From NCBI GenBank assembly GCA_951804985.1, contig OX638130.1:123641593-123705592 (forward strand): a stretch of 64,000 nt of DNA, given 5' to 3'. This stretch comes from Dryomyza anilis. Taxonomy: Eukaryota > Arthropoda > Insecta > Diptera > Dryomyzidae. Below the pieces are notes generated by a model. It searched no databases, was not told where the DNA came from, and worked only from the letters and a program-made list of their open reading frames with translations. Below, in pieces: positions 38,418 to 48,616 of this stretch. Both the position numbers and the translations under genes were made by a program. Numbering within the stretch: position 1 is the first letter of the stretch; every line of letters starts with the position of its first letter.

Positions 38418-38540
38418 GAAGTTTTAGTGTGGTGAGTTTTAATGTGGTGAGTTTTAGTGTGTTGAATTTCGGTGTGGTGAGTTTCGGGGTGGTGAGTTTC
38501 GCTGTGGTGAGTTTCACTGTAGTGAATAATGGTGTGGTGA
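38418..38540 (+). repeat. Isolated 15-bp minisatellite (ttttagtgtggtgag)n
   Basis: About eight units, more diverged than elsewhere (tttcggggtggtgag, tttcgctgtggtgag). No head or core of the host element is visible next to it, so it is either a remnant or an independent spread of the repeat. Confidence 0.85.
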
Positions 38541-39719
38541 ATTTCGATGAGCTGATTTGCTTTCTTTTGCGATGTCCCCCTGTCTTCGCCATCTGTTTCT
38601 TAGTGTCTGTCAATATATTGTAAGTAACCAAGAGTAATTATTCTTGATATGCAGAGATTATGTTCTTGGGTATCAAAAAAGTAACTAAGAGCAATTATTC
38701 TTGATAATTAGAATTAGCCTCCGTATATTTCTTAACTACATCTGTATTTTAGAAATTTTTCCGGCGTAAGTTTTATGAATTAAGTTTATTAAATGCATTG
38801 AAAGAAGTAAAAATTTAATATATATTATAGAATAAATAAAATATAATTTTCCTTCAAATGTGCAAAAACAAGACTCACATATATTCAGTAATTAAAATGC
38901 ACTTCTCACTCTATTTTTATTTTTTTGCATATAGAAAATTCATTTAATTTTATTTCAAAATATAAAAAAAATCAGAATTTTCCATGTAATATAATATCCA
39001 GTTTTGCACAGCATGTTCTGCGGTACTCTACTGGTCGCCTGATCGTCGTACTTCATCAATAAGAAGAACGCCCACTTGTGTCTCGGGCAGCCAGGCATCA
39101 TTGATGACGTTATTGCATTTCTGTGTCACATAAATTTAATATCAACTACAGACCCAGTCCGATCTAGATAAAGTTAGCGACTAGTCGCGCCATCATGTTG
39201 CACAACTTTCGTGGTGGTTGAGGTGACAACCACGTGATGTTGTTGCCTGGTAATGGAACGACATGGTCTCTGTGTCTACCTTTGTATGGAGTCACCCACA
39301 TTGTGAAGTGATTGGCATGGATTTTAAATTTATGTTGCACATAAATCTTAACTATAAAATTAAAAAAAATAATATATATAAATATTTTCAACGAGCTTTA
39401 GTTTTAATTGCATGAGGAAACATTTTTTCTAATGCGGTAACATGAGTTCCAGTCAATTGTAATTGTAACCTGACTAAAAAATACAAAAAAAGATATTGAA
39501 AAAACGTATATCCCGAAATCTTTTTTTTTAATATTTTTATATAATGTTTTTTGTAAATTGTGGAACATAAATATTTTCGTAAACTAGTTGTTCGTAAACA
39601 GTTTACATATATGTGTGAAATTTCATGCATTGAGTACATTTTCGTATTAAATGTGATTAAATTAAAATGATTAAACGTTATTTTTAAAGTTTTCAAAAAT
39701 TAACGATGTTTAAATATTG
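38541..39719. other. Non-coding stretch
   Basis: No gene recognised. A GC-richer patch at 39000-39300 has no known match. Confidence 0.45.
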
Positions 39720-39774
39720 GTAAAACTTAAATATTATGTCTCTATGTCATAGAGACATAATATTTAAGTTTTAC
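39720..39774. repeat. Perfect 55-bp palindrome
   Basis: Arms of 27 bp, starting gtaaaacttaaatattatgt, are exact complements around a single central t at 39747. It directly abuts the repeat that starts at about 39772. Confidence 0.93.
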
Positions 39775-40350
39775 ACTTACAATAATTTCTAGGACATTTT
39801 ACGAAATATTTTTTCGTAATTTTTAATTTCGTAATATACACGAATAATTCGTAGAAAGCACAAAACATTTGTTTTTTCTATTTTTTCCAAAATATTTTTT
39901 ACGAACGATTCATATATATTACCAAACAATATTCGTAAAATTAAATCAACAATAAAATTACGAATATTTCGTTTCAATTACGAAACTTTCGTTATATTAT
40001 TTTCTATTTCATTTTTTTAACGAAAAAATAATATATTTTACGAATGAGCTTTACATTTTACGAATAAATTACCTAAAATATGAGGAAACCATCGTGTTTT
40101 TCGTAAAATGTACGATTAAAAGTAAAAAGGTACACAAATATTCAAAAAATAACGAATGTTTCGTGTAATGTACGAATGGCTTCCGTAGATAAAATCTACG
40201 AATAGTTTCGTAAAAAAAAAAAACAATTATTATTCGTAATTATATCATATATTTACGGAATTTGTTTGGTGTATTTTACAAAATATTTCGTGGATAACTT
40301 TTACGCATTTTTTCGTAAAATACACGAAAGAGTTGGTGTATTTTAAGCAG
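39772..40350 (-). mobile_element. TACGAA-rich TIR element, inverted and partial
   Basis: In reverse complement this segment follows the element at 46571-47231: catctgcttaaaatacac-type start; gtattttacgaaaaaat; tatccacgaaatattt; attacgaataataattg; gaaactattcgtagattt; and tttctag near the end. The left border keeps the cactNacaataatttct-type terminus. The right terminus is not clear, so this copy is partial. Confidence 0.72.
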
Positions 40351-40805
40351 ATTTTATTTCCAGTAAAGGTATTCGAAGGTAAGAAATTTAAAATGCTGAA
40401 GATGTATTTACAAAAATGTAATTAGTGCACTGATTTTCATTTATTTTGCAGATATTTCGTAGCATATTATATTTCAAAACTTTCGTATACTTACGAAATA
40501 TATTTCATAAAATGATATACGTACATTTTCGTAAGTATACGAAAGTAAAGAAATACAATTTTTTTGAAGGACATAGTTCAAATACGAATAAGGTATTGTT
40601 TACATAACAAAAATTGTTCATTTCATACGTACGAAGAACAATGTTTGCAAATATAAATTCGTATTTTCCTTACGAAAAATTATTATTTTATATTAATCTC
40701 TTATTATCTGACCAATAATTTTATTTATTCCACGGAAATTAATATGTTTTACCATCATTAGAAAAACTATATAAAAATATATTGTAAAATAAATTTCTAT
40801 ATATA
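40351..40805. other. TACGAA-bearing non-coding stretch
   Basis: Further ttcgtaNacttacgaaa-type palindromic words (40480-40545) suggest another decayed copy of the neighbouring repeat class. Confidence 0.45.
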
Positions 40806-41024
40806 CACCCAGAAAAAATACTATATAAATGATTGTTTTTTACTATTAAAAATAGTCAATAGGATAAATTATTATTTTAATCGGAAAATACCATTAAATA
40901 CTAGAAAATACCATGACATTGCCATTGAGTTTATATGAAAAGATTTATTTTTTTTGTATACTATTAAATCAATAATTGTCATATTGACCAATTTAAATGG
41001 GATTTGAGGGAATTTTTTTCTGTG
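40806..41024 (+). mobile_element. 220-bp MITE, copy 3
   Basis: Same family and orientation as 21608-21828, starting cacccagaaaaaatac and ending aatttttttctgtgt. TA flanks both ends (40804-40805 and 41025-41026). Confidence 0.93.
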
Positions 41025-41734
41025 TATACAGACTTAAATAACATATGAAAAATGCTTAAGAATATTATTTCATTTCGAAAACAATTTTTGAATACCATTG
41101 CTTTTGAAATGATACAAAAATGATTACTTTAATAATATTTGTTTTGAATTTATTTTAATTAAGGAATTATGTAGTACAAAGGACATAATTGCTTATTTAG
41201 CTTACGAAAAAGTTTACGAACATATATAACTCTAATGAACTATTCTACAATTGAATTGAATCCAGAGAATACGCAAAATATCTATTAAAATATATTTCGT
41301 AACATCACGAAATTAATGAATTTTGATTTATATCCCAGTATGCAATGTCTCCGAGTACTTCGATGCTTTGAAGCTTTAAGGACAATATACGATATTTAAA
41401 CATTTATGACACCGATATCGCAATATTTGTCGAAGAAATCTCGAACTTAGATATTTTTTTTCTGTCGTTTTATCGATATAGATTTCTCGTTTCGAGAAAA
41501 CTATGACAGAAGGCATCGATCTCCATGTATGTCCAATTTGACGTTCGATATCGTTACGAAATATATCGTATAATGGGTTCAATATCTTGTGATTTCTAAG
41601 GACTGCGTAGAATAAAATTGTCGGCTACAAAAATGAAAAAATTTAGAAATCTAGTAATCGAATTTTTATAGAATAAAATATTTTAATTTGCAAATTATTT
41701 TTAGATTTAAAAAAAAAAATAAAAAACCAGAAAT

Positions 41735-42365
41735 TAATACAATCTCTTTTGCAAGCATTCCTTCACATATATTTCGCTATTAATTGTACTCGATGTCACG
41801 AATGAGCTGCTCCTTTTTCCACAACTGCAAATTGCCTGCCAAACAAGGAATTTCTTTGGGAATCTTTGAATTTTTCAGCGACATTTCCTCGAGAATCGGC
41901 TGTATAAAATTCCTGCCCAGGTAGCTGAGAAAAGTCCTGCAGCAATCGAATTTTTTAAAAAATCTTGGTTCAGCTTTTTAGCTCGTTGTTTTGCGGTTTC
42001 GTTCTTGACGGCATTTCTATCCGGAGCTTTTTGGACCTTGTGCGTCTTCAGCCCAGCTTCTTTCTTAGTCCTGCGCACGAAAGATTCGGAGCAATCCGCT
42101 TTTCTCGACAATTTTCTTCCGAATATGCTTGGATCTTTCTTTAAAATATTCACAACCTTCTTCGACTTTTCACAATCATTTGGGCCTTTTTTTTACCAGA
42201 ACCTTTCTTCCGATCAATACTCAGGTCTTCCTTAAAGCGGTTGATAACGCGAGAAATGGTCTTAGGGTTAGCCCCTACCTCCTTGGCAATTTTTTTAAAA
42301 GACCAACTAGGTTGTTTTTGAAAAAATTGAATTATATTTTCTCGCACTTCCACTTCGTTTGCCAT
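41735..42365 (-). pseudogene. Tc1/mariner transposase relic, N-terminal part
   Basis: On the minus strand it begins MANEVEVRENIIQFFQKQPS at 42365, followed by a helix-turn-helix (WSFKKIAKEVGANPKTISRV), a basic linker (RKKGSGKKK), a second DNA-binding stretch (GRKLSRKADCSESFVRRTKK) and the link KAPDRNAVKNETAKQRAKKL. Near 41940 a deletion and frameshift remove the segment that normally carries the first catalytic Asp; the frame then resumes as DFSQLPGQEFYTADSRGNVA and, after another shift, FLVWQAICSCGKR and INSEIYVKEC. The rest of the catalytic domain is missing. Family placement rests on domain layout; the exact subfamily is not certain. A further frameshift near 42150 separates the two long frames. 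Confidence 0.85.
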
Positions 42366-42600
42366 TTTCGCGTTAAATAAATTTTTTATTGACTATAACT
42401 GACACAAATTATTTTCTGCCATTTAATTCAGAGCTACTATGATCAAATTTTTTTAATTTGAATCTTGCAATAGCACATTATGGGAAGATATGAAAAATGT
42501 ACTTAATTTACCAAATTCATTGTAAATGATTTGAAAAACTTCTTTATGTACGTTGCAATTTTTATTTGTAAATATTTTGTATTGTTCTCTCCCTTAACAG

Positions 42601-42805
42601 ATACGATGCAACCACAATAATGACAACCTATTCCATGATGTTACGTTGTAAATCTTTGCATGTGCAATATTTCCCAATAGAGATTTTACAAAGTGTAAAT
42701 GCATGTTGTGGTCAACATGAAGAACTAGGTCGAAGTTCCTGTGTAATTGAATGGTTCACCTGTTATTTTACTGTATACGGGTTAACAGACAATAAAAACA
42801 GCTAA
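42601..42805 (+). CDS. Candidate terminal exon, unknown protein
   Basis: A splice-acceptor-like ctctcccttaacag ends at 42600. Frame two after it is open for 68 codons to a taa at 42803-42805, encoding Cys-bearing residues including RCKSLHVQYFPIEILQ, NACC and FTCYFTVYG. An aataaa follows at once (42804-42815 region). The block is repeated in unit 2 at 44458-44660, where acceptor and middle part are conserved but the frame has stops. I do not recognise the protein and see no convincing upstream exon. It may be the last exon of a third gene, a fragment left by duplication, or non-coding. It lies about 240 bp upstream of the secreted-protein gene. Confidence 0.3.
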
Positions 42806-42975
42806 ATAAATAAAAATACCTATGTTAGAGGAAATTGTGATAAATATTATCGCAACGAATTTACAAATTTATAAAATAATGTTGTAGATTAAAACTTCTG
42901 ATTGTAATTATGAATATTTTCCAAATACTTTAATTTTTTTAATCTATACAAATAACACAATAATTATCAGAATTA

Positions 42976-43047
42976 TAGCTATATAAAAGAAATGCTATAA
43001 ACCTCACTAGTTATTCTAGATTACTCTATTTTTGGTTGAACAACAAT
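42976..43047 (+). promoter_or_regulatory. TATA box and 5' leader of the first paralogue
   Basis: tataaaa at 42982-42988 within attatagctatataaaaNaa lies 66 bp before the start codon. The same word sits at the matching place before the second paralogue (47501-47508). The two upstream regions also share tctgattgtaatta and ggttgNacaacaat just before ATG, so promoter and leader were copied with the gene. Confidence 0.6.
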
Positions 43048-43814
43048 ATGAAGTGGTTACATCTGAGTACATTGGCATTAGTCTGGCTACATGTCGTACA
43101 TGGCGTAAAGGTAATTTTTACAATATAATAATAATGAATTATTACTGTAATATATATTTATATTTCTATATAGAATCTAAGTTATCAAGTATATTTGAAT
43201 AATGCAAAATTGTACACACCATGTGATGAATATCCAAATAATTTTATAACCAATGCGTTGGATCTATCCAAAGCTAATTTCACGTTTATCGATGATGAAA
43301 CCTTAAACGTCAAAGGTGAAATTAAATTCCTCTTGGATATACCAGAAAATCAAAGAATCTCGGTAGGTGAGATATACAAATTTCGGAAATAAAAGAAAAA
43401 ATAAATTGAATTTTCAATACATAAGTGCGAAGTGTACGTCTATAAAAGATCTCGGGGCCAGTGGGTGAGCACTGTTTGGAATTTGCAACGAAATAATCTA
43501 TGTGTGGCACTTTTTAGTAAAACCGATATATTTCGTACATATGCAGAATATATACCAGTGGATAAACGCACCTGTCCACCAAAGTTGAATGTATGTAAAT
43601 GTGTTTTTTCTCTTATTTTTAGATAATACAAATGCAATAATACAATTTCTTCTAGACCATATTCGATTTAGATATTAATATTAATGTACTCCTTGAGGAT
43701 ATTCCAGACCGTGCTGCTGATGGTGAATATAAACTAAGAAGTATAATGAAGTATGGTACAAAATCCGATGAATTTATTTGTTTTGACATATTCTTTAATA
43801 CCGATAAAGCATAG
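43048..43814 (+). CDS. Secreted DUF1091/MD-2-like protein, paralogue 1
   Basis: Four exons: 43048-43110, 43174-43362, 43426-43590 and 43656-43814. The introns are 63, 63 and 65 bp, all gt-ag and all phase 0. Together they encode 191 residues. Residues 1-19 or so form a signal peptide (MKWLHLSTLALVWLHVVHG), so the protein should be secreted. Five cysteines lie at 38, 85, 110, 134 and 181. A glycosylation site NFT follows the first. The pattern of short secreted protein, CPPKLN before the last exon and IPDRAADGEYKLR in it recalls insect DUF1091 proteins, which are thought to bind lipids like MD-2 and include chemosensory CheA/CheB relatives. Family assignment is inferred from this layout, not proven. 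The start is the only Met before the signal peptide. aataaa at 43873 is a plausible poly(A) signal. A paralogue at 47561-48318 is about 70% identical. Confidence 0.85.
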
Positions 43815-43872
43815 GTGGATTTTTGGAAAAGGGCAGCTTATGTCTGCTCGGTATTAAATTTTCGTTATGTTA

Positions 43873-43878
43873 AATAAA
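43873..43878 (+). terminator. Poly(A) signal of paralogue 1
   Basis: aataaa 59 bp after the stop codon, within gttatgttaaataaat, a stretch kept in the second paralogue. Confidence 0.5.
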
Positions 43879-44457
43879 TGTTAATGGTACGAATTAATGC
43901 AATTGCTATTCGAAGTAAAGGGGAGTTTTTAGTAGGGGAAATACGTGTTTTTTGGTGGTGATATCGAATTAGCTTTTAGTTTATGTTATAACTGTAAGCA
44001 CAGAACAAAAAGCACAAGACAAAAATCACCGGACAAAAATTACAGAGCAAAAAGCACAAAACAAATGTAAAATAGCTCTTATATTCGAAAGCTCTAGCTA
44101 GTTATTTAGACATTGTGTAGTACAAAAAACATTCTCTACGAATGAAATTTTGATGCGATGATTATGTATTTCGTAAATTCGTATATTTACAAAAATATGT
44201 ATCACTTATAAACTATTTTACAATTGAATTGAATCCAGGAAAACAGAAAATGTCTATTCAAATAAATATTTTTTGAAATATATTTCGTAATTTTACGAAA
44301 TTAAAGAATTTACATTCAATGAAGTATATATCAAATTGGTTCAATTATTTTTTATAAATATATGTTACAAAGTTCATCTAATGTAAATGAAAATTGGTTT
44401 TGGATATTAATGGAAATTAAATTTGTAAATATATTGTATGGTTTTCCCCCGTAACAG

Positions 44458-44650
44458 ATACGACTGTAACACAAATGTTACAACCAATTCCATGAGGTAA
44501 CGTTGTAAATCTTTGCATGTGCAATATTTCTCAATGGAGATTTTAGAAAATGTTAATGCATGTTGTCGTCCGCACGAAAAACCAGCTTGATGTACCTATG
44601 TAATTAAAAGTTTACCTGCTATTTTACTGTACAGATTTTAACAGGCAATA
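44458..44650 (+). pseudogene. Decayed copy of the candidate exon
   Basis: Matches 42601-42805. It keeps the acceptor gtaacag and the stretch RCKSLHVQYFSMEILENVNA but has a taa after SMR and a tga after HEKPA. The counterpart at 42601 is open across both points. It is therefore non-functional as a protein exon, or the block was never coding. Confidence 0.5.
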
Positions 44651-44660
44651 AAAACATATT

Positions 44661-45649
44661 AATAAATAAAAATATGTTAGAGGAAGTTGTTATATTTATC
44701 GCAATTGAGTTTGATAATACTACACAACAAAATGAGGATAAAAGTTTGCGCAGAAAATGCAACTATTTTCGTATTATTGGAATTGACCCACATAATTCGA
44801 ATGTATGATTTAAAACATTATCTATGGATATGTTTATGAGATATCAGCAAATCACAAATTTCGCATTTTGAATAATTGATTTGACCAAATAAAAGGAAAC
44901 ACTACAAAATGAGAAAAAAGTTATTGCAGTAAATTCCATAATTCTTGTATTATTGACAATGATCTGCAGTATTTTAATTTACTAATTATAAACTTTTCAA
45001 TGGATCGGTTTACGAGAAATCGGACATTAACTTTTGTACTGTGCTTTCAAAAAGGTGGTCACATTTATTTATAAATATCTCGCGTTTTAAACAAATTATA
45101 TACTCAAGTGTTTTATCGAATGAAAGACAATTAAAAATTAAATAAACATTTCTCACAATATTTTGAAATTGGTTTTCTGGGGGGTTACTCTGTAATGCGA
45201 TTCGAATGTGATATTACTCGCATTCTAATAAATGGTACTTTGATAGTGTGACTTTCGCATTTAAATTTGGAACTTTCGTATTCAAATTCAAAAAGTGACA
45301 ACACGGCTACCTTTTCAATTCCGTTAGATTGTATGAATTTGCCTTCGTAACGCTTTGTTCTTCGATTTAAATTGAATTTCGTATCGCATTGACTTTCGAA
45401 TCTCGATACATACTCCCCTGTTTTAAGATAAGTCTATTGAAGAATTCGAAAAATGTAAATTTTTTCAACAAAAATTTTAAACAAAAATGCATTTAAAAAG
45501 TTGCGGAAAATTGAAAAAGCGAAATGATGCACAGTTAGTAATATTCCAAAATTAGCCTGCATATTTTTAAAGGAAATTGTCTGTATAAATCTGTACATTT
45601 TGACAACAGAGAACATTACAATTGAGTGTAACCACAAGTTACAGGTTAT
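44661..45649. other. Non-coding stretch
   Basis: Part of duplication unit 2 with no recognised gene. Several ttcgaat or attcgaa words occur at 45190-45410. Confidence 0.4.
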
Positions 45650-45854
45650 AAAATGTATGTGAGGATATTTTAGCACCTCTTACGAGGCATGATCGGTACG
45701 AAAAAGTATATATTTTCTAGCATCAACATCACTTTCCTAGTCGATTTAGACATGACCGTCTATTCCGGCTATTCCGAATACGAAGAAATTTAGTTTCAAT
45801 ATATATTAGTAGAATAGAATAGTTCGAAAATGATTCGAATTAGTCAACGTCCCT
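45650..45854 (+). mobile_element. Decayed DINE-1-like fragment
   Basis: It follows the 53908 copy in order: gcacctcttacgaggcatga for the gcccc-ttaggaggcgtgt block; ggtacgaaaaagtatatatt; ctagcatcaacatcac; gtcgatttagacatgaccgtc; then gattcgaattagtcaacgtcc. It is heavily mutated and broken at 45854 by the TIR element that follows. Confidence 0.72.
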
Positions 45855-46275
45855 AGTAGAAATTTGGCCGATGCGCCATCGGGAAATGATCGGGTTTTCG
45901 TTGGGTAAGCCCTATTAGAGAAAATATGATCATTGCCTTTGCATGCCCTTATTATGCTTACCATAGCAGGGTTTACATTATCTAAACAGTCAATGTTCCC
46001 GATCATAGCTACATTATTTGTTCCTTATAACGAAATTAGTATCAGGCAATGATCGAGATTAATGAGAGAAACCCAATTATGCTCGGGCTCAGACAAGGCA
46101 ATTGTCGGGTAAATATTAAAATGGGGAATTGCCCGATCAGTACATGATCATGGTCTGAGGTCATTACATGATCAGGACACTGCGTTACAAGGACATTATG
46201 GGCCTCGTCATATCCCGATCACCTCAAATAATGACATGATCACTTCACGACCATGGCGCTACCAAAATTTCTACT
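45855..46275. mobile_element. TGATCA-rich TIR element
   Basis: The ends agtagaaatttggccgatgc (left) and, inverted, agtagaaattttggtagcgc (right) form imperfect TIRs of about 28 bp. Between them tgatca or gatcgg words recur more than ten times (for example 45887, 45937, 46002, 46136, 46146, 46170, 46218, 46238). No protein is encoded. It interrupts the DINE-1-like fragment before it. Confidence 0.7.
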
Positions 46276-46570
46276 CAATTACATCCCATGATATGTATTT
46301 ACTTTTTACGATCCCAATGGGCGTAATCCGATTACATTATTTCTTTTTTATTTTTATGCTTTTTTACTCTAGATTTTTTCCAATTTTTTAAATGTATTTT
46401 TGATTTAAATTTTTGTGGGCAAAAAAACTTTTTTCAAGTTCTCGTATTGAGTTCTCTTAAACTAGTAAACTAATTTAAAAATATCATGAGAAATATTTAT
46501 TGGATATTTAATTACCTTTAGTTCGATATTACACTTGGTCATATGAGTTATTTAAAACACGGAATATTTA

Positions 46571-47231
46571 TACACACAAAATAATATCTGCTTAAAATAC
46601 ACGAAATCGTTCATGTATTTTACGAAAAAATACGTGAAATTTATCCACGAAATATTTCGCAAAGTACGCGAAAGATCTTTCGTAATTTTATGATAAAATT
46701 ACGAATAATAATTGTTTATTTTATGAAACTATTCGTAGATTTTAGCTACGAAAACCATTCGTACATAATACGAAAGTTTTGTAATTTATTGAATATGTGT
46801 GTACCTTGTTACGAATATATTCCTACATTTTATGAAAGTATTCGTAATTTTTACGATAGCAGTCATACATTTTATGAAACATTTTACGAATCTTTCGTAA
46901 AATACACTAGCAATTTGTTTAAAGAAAATGACCATTCATTCATAAAAATATGAAATATTATGTTGATATTTGACGCACTTTTATTGCTGTTTTTACTAAT
47001 TATTCGTAAAAGCACGAATATTTCGTAAAATTCTACGTATACCCTCAAAAATTACGAAATTTAAGTCATTTATTTGTAAAATGTAAAGCTTATTCATACA
47101 TGTTATTATTTCGTAACAAAAAATCATAGAAAATAATATGATAAATAAATTGTTCGTGTATTCTACAAATTATTCGTGTATTTTACGAAATTAAAAATTC
47201 TAGAAATGTCCTAGAAATTATTTTGAGTGTA
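46571..47231 (+). mobile_element. TACGAA-rich TIR element, full copy
   Basis: It starts tacacacaaaataatatct and ends, in reverse complement, tacactcaaaataatttct (17 of 19 matching). TA at both borders fits a Tc1/mariner type TA duplication. The body is packed with ttacgaa and ttcgtaa words. A partial inverted copy lies at 39772-40350. The 87-codon open frame inside (46690-46953) is a by-product of the repeats. Confidence 0.8.
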
Positions 47232-47484
47232 TGTGACCACCCTTTTCAAATCTCGGTTTATTACTATTATATATATTTTTTAAATCAATCCAAAGAAAAA
47301 TGTTAAACCATATCTTCGGTATCAGTGAGTCATTCTATATAATACAAAAATAGAATTAACTGCTGCGTAGAATGGCTGTTGTGTAGTGTAATTAATAAAA
47401 TGAAAACTTGTAACACCTCTGATTGTAATTATTAATATTTTCCACACCTTTTAATTATTTTTTTCTACATAAATCACTCAATAA

Positions 47485-47560
47485 TTAGCTGAATTACAGC
47501 TATATAAAACAAATGCTATTCAGTTATTCCAGATTATTAATTTTTTGGTTGGACAACAAT
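47485..47560 (+). promoter_or_regulatory. TATA box and 5' leader of the second paralogue
   Basis: tatataaaa at 47501-47509, 60 bp before ATG, within attacagctatataaaacaaatgct, matching the first paralogue's upstream region. Confidence 0.6.
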
Positions 47561-48318
47561 ATGAAGTGGTTACATTTGAGTACATTGGCATTAGTCTGGC
47601 TAAATGCCGTACATGGCATAAAGGTAATTTATACAATATAATTGAAATAAATTATTACTGTAATATATATTTATATTTAGAATTTAAATTATCAAGTTTA
47701 TATGAATAATGTAAATTTGTTTACACCATGTGATGAACATCCGAATAACTTTATAACCAACGCCGTGGATCTATCTGGTACAAATTTCACGTATATCGAT
47801 GATGAAACCGTACACGTCAAAGGCAAAATTAAATACCTCTTGGACCTACCAGAAAATCAAATATTTACGGTAGGTGAAATATATAAAATTCGGAAATTTA
47901 GCAAAATCAATTGAATTTTTATTACCTAAGTGCGAAGTAAAGACCTTTAAGAAAATACGGGGCCAGTGGGTGAGCACTCTTTGGAATATGCAACGAAATA
48001 ATCTGTGCGTGGCACTTTTTAATAAGGCCGATATATTACATACATATGCGGAATATATACCTGAGCTTATGCGCAACTGTCCACCAAAGTTAAATGTGTG
48101 TAATTTTATTTTTTCCTTTTTTTTAAATAATACAAATTTAATAATACAATTTATTGTAGACCATATTCGAGATAGATGTTAAAATTAATATACTCCTGGA
48201 GAATATCCCAGACCGTACTGCTGATGGTGAATATAGAATAAGAGTTGTGTTGAAATATGGGCCACAACCCAACGAATTTTTATGTTTTGATGTACTCTCT
48301 AATATGGATAAAATGTAG
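47561..48318 (+). CDS. Secreted DUF1091/MD-2-like protein, paralogue 2
   Basis: Four exons: 47561-47623, 47681-47869, 47931-48095 and 48160-48318, with gt-ag phase-0 introns of 57, 61 and 64 bp. Exon lengths are identical to paralogue 1 (63, 189, 165, 159). The product is 191 residues with a signal peptide (MKWLHLSTLALVWLNAVHG), the same five cysteines (38, 85, 110, 134, 181) and the same NFT site. I count about 133 of 191 residues identical. Differences cluster in exon 4 and the end of exon 2, while GQWVST, QRNNLCVALF and TYAEYIP are kept. No stop or frameshift is present, so both copies look functional after clear divergence. Role is inferred as in paralogue 1: extracellular, perhaps lipid or pheromone binding. 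aataaa at 48611 may be its poly(A) signal. Confidence 0.85.
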
Positions 48319-48610
48319 GTGGCATTTTTGAAGATTACGCGCAGAGAAAAAAATTGTTTGCAGCGAACATAATATATTTGCAATCGTAAATTTGTTATTT
48401 TTAACTGGATTGTAATTTTAATTCGAAATTTTTAAAATTAATTTGATATTCATTTCATGACTTATAGTTATTATTTGTTCTGAACATATTTATTTTAAAA
48501 TGCTGGATATTCATGTATATAACGTGTAACATAATATGTTTGCTGCAAAACATATTTTTTTCCAGTGAGTACAGATGCTGTCTGTTCTGTATTAAATTTT
48601 CGTTATGTTA

Positions 48611-48616
48611 AATAAA
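48611..48616 (+). terminator. Poly(A) signal of paralogue 2
   Basis: aataaa in gttatgttaaataaattt, the counterpart of 43873. It lies about 290 bp after the stop because roughly 240 bp not seen in unit 1 lies in between. Confidence 0.45.

Larger units (their letters stand above)
41150..44100 (+). repeat. Segmental duplication, unit 1
   Basis: Blocks in this unit recur in the same order in 44100-48790. They are: tacaattgaattgaatcca with atatttcgtaa (41250-41320, 44220-44300); an exon-like block; the four-exon gene; and a 3' tail with ttcgttatgttaaataaat and gcacagaacaaaaagcac (43850-44060, 48585-48760). The junction is near 44100, where unit 1's tail (gaaagctctagct) meets unit 2's start. Unit 1 also carries a Tc1/mariner relic that unit 2 lacks. 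Confidence 0.85.

Noticed and set aside
43363..43392. Reading through intron 2 of the first paralogue to an early stop
   Set aside because: gtaggt donor, acceptor at 43425, and exact conservation of exon length in the paralogue support splicing instead.
46690..46953. 87-codon frame
   Set aside because: Lies wholly inside the TACGAA-rich TIR element and follows its repeats.
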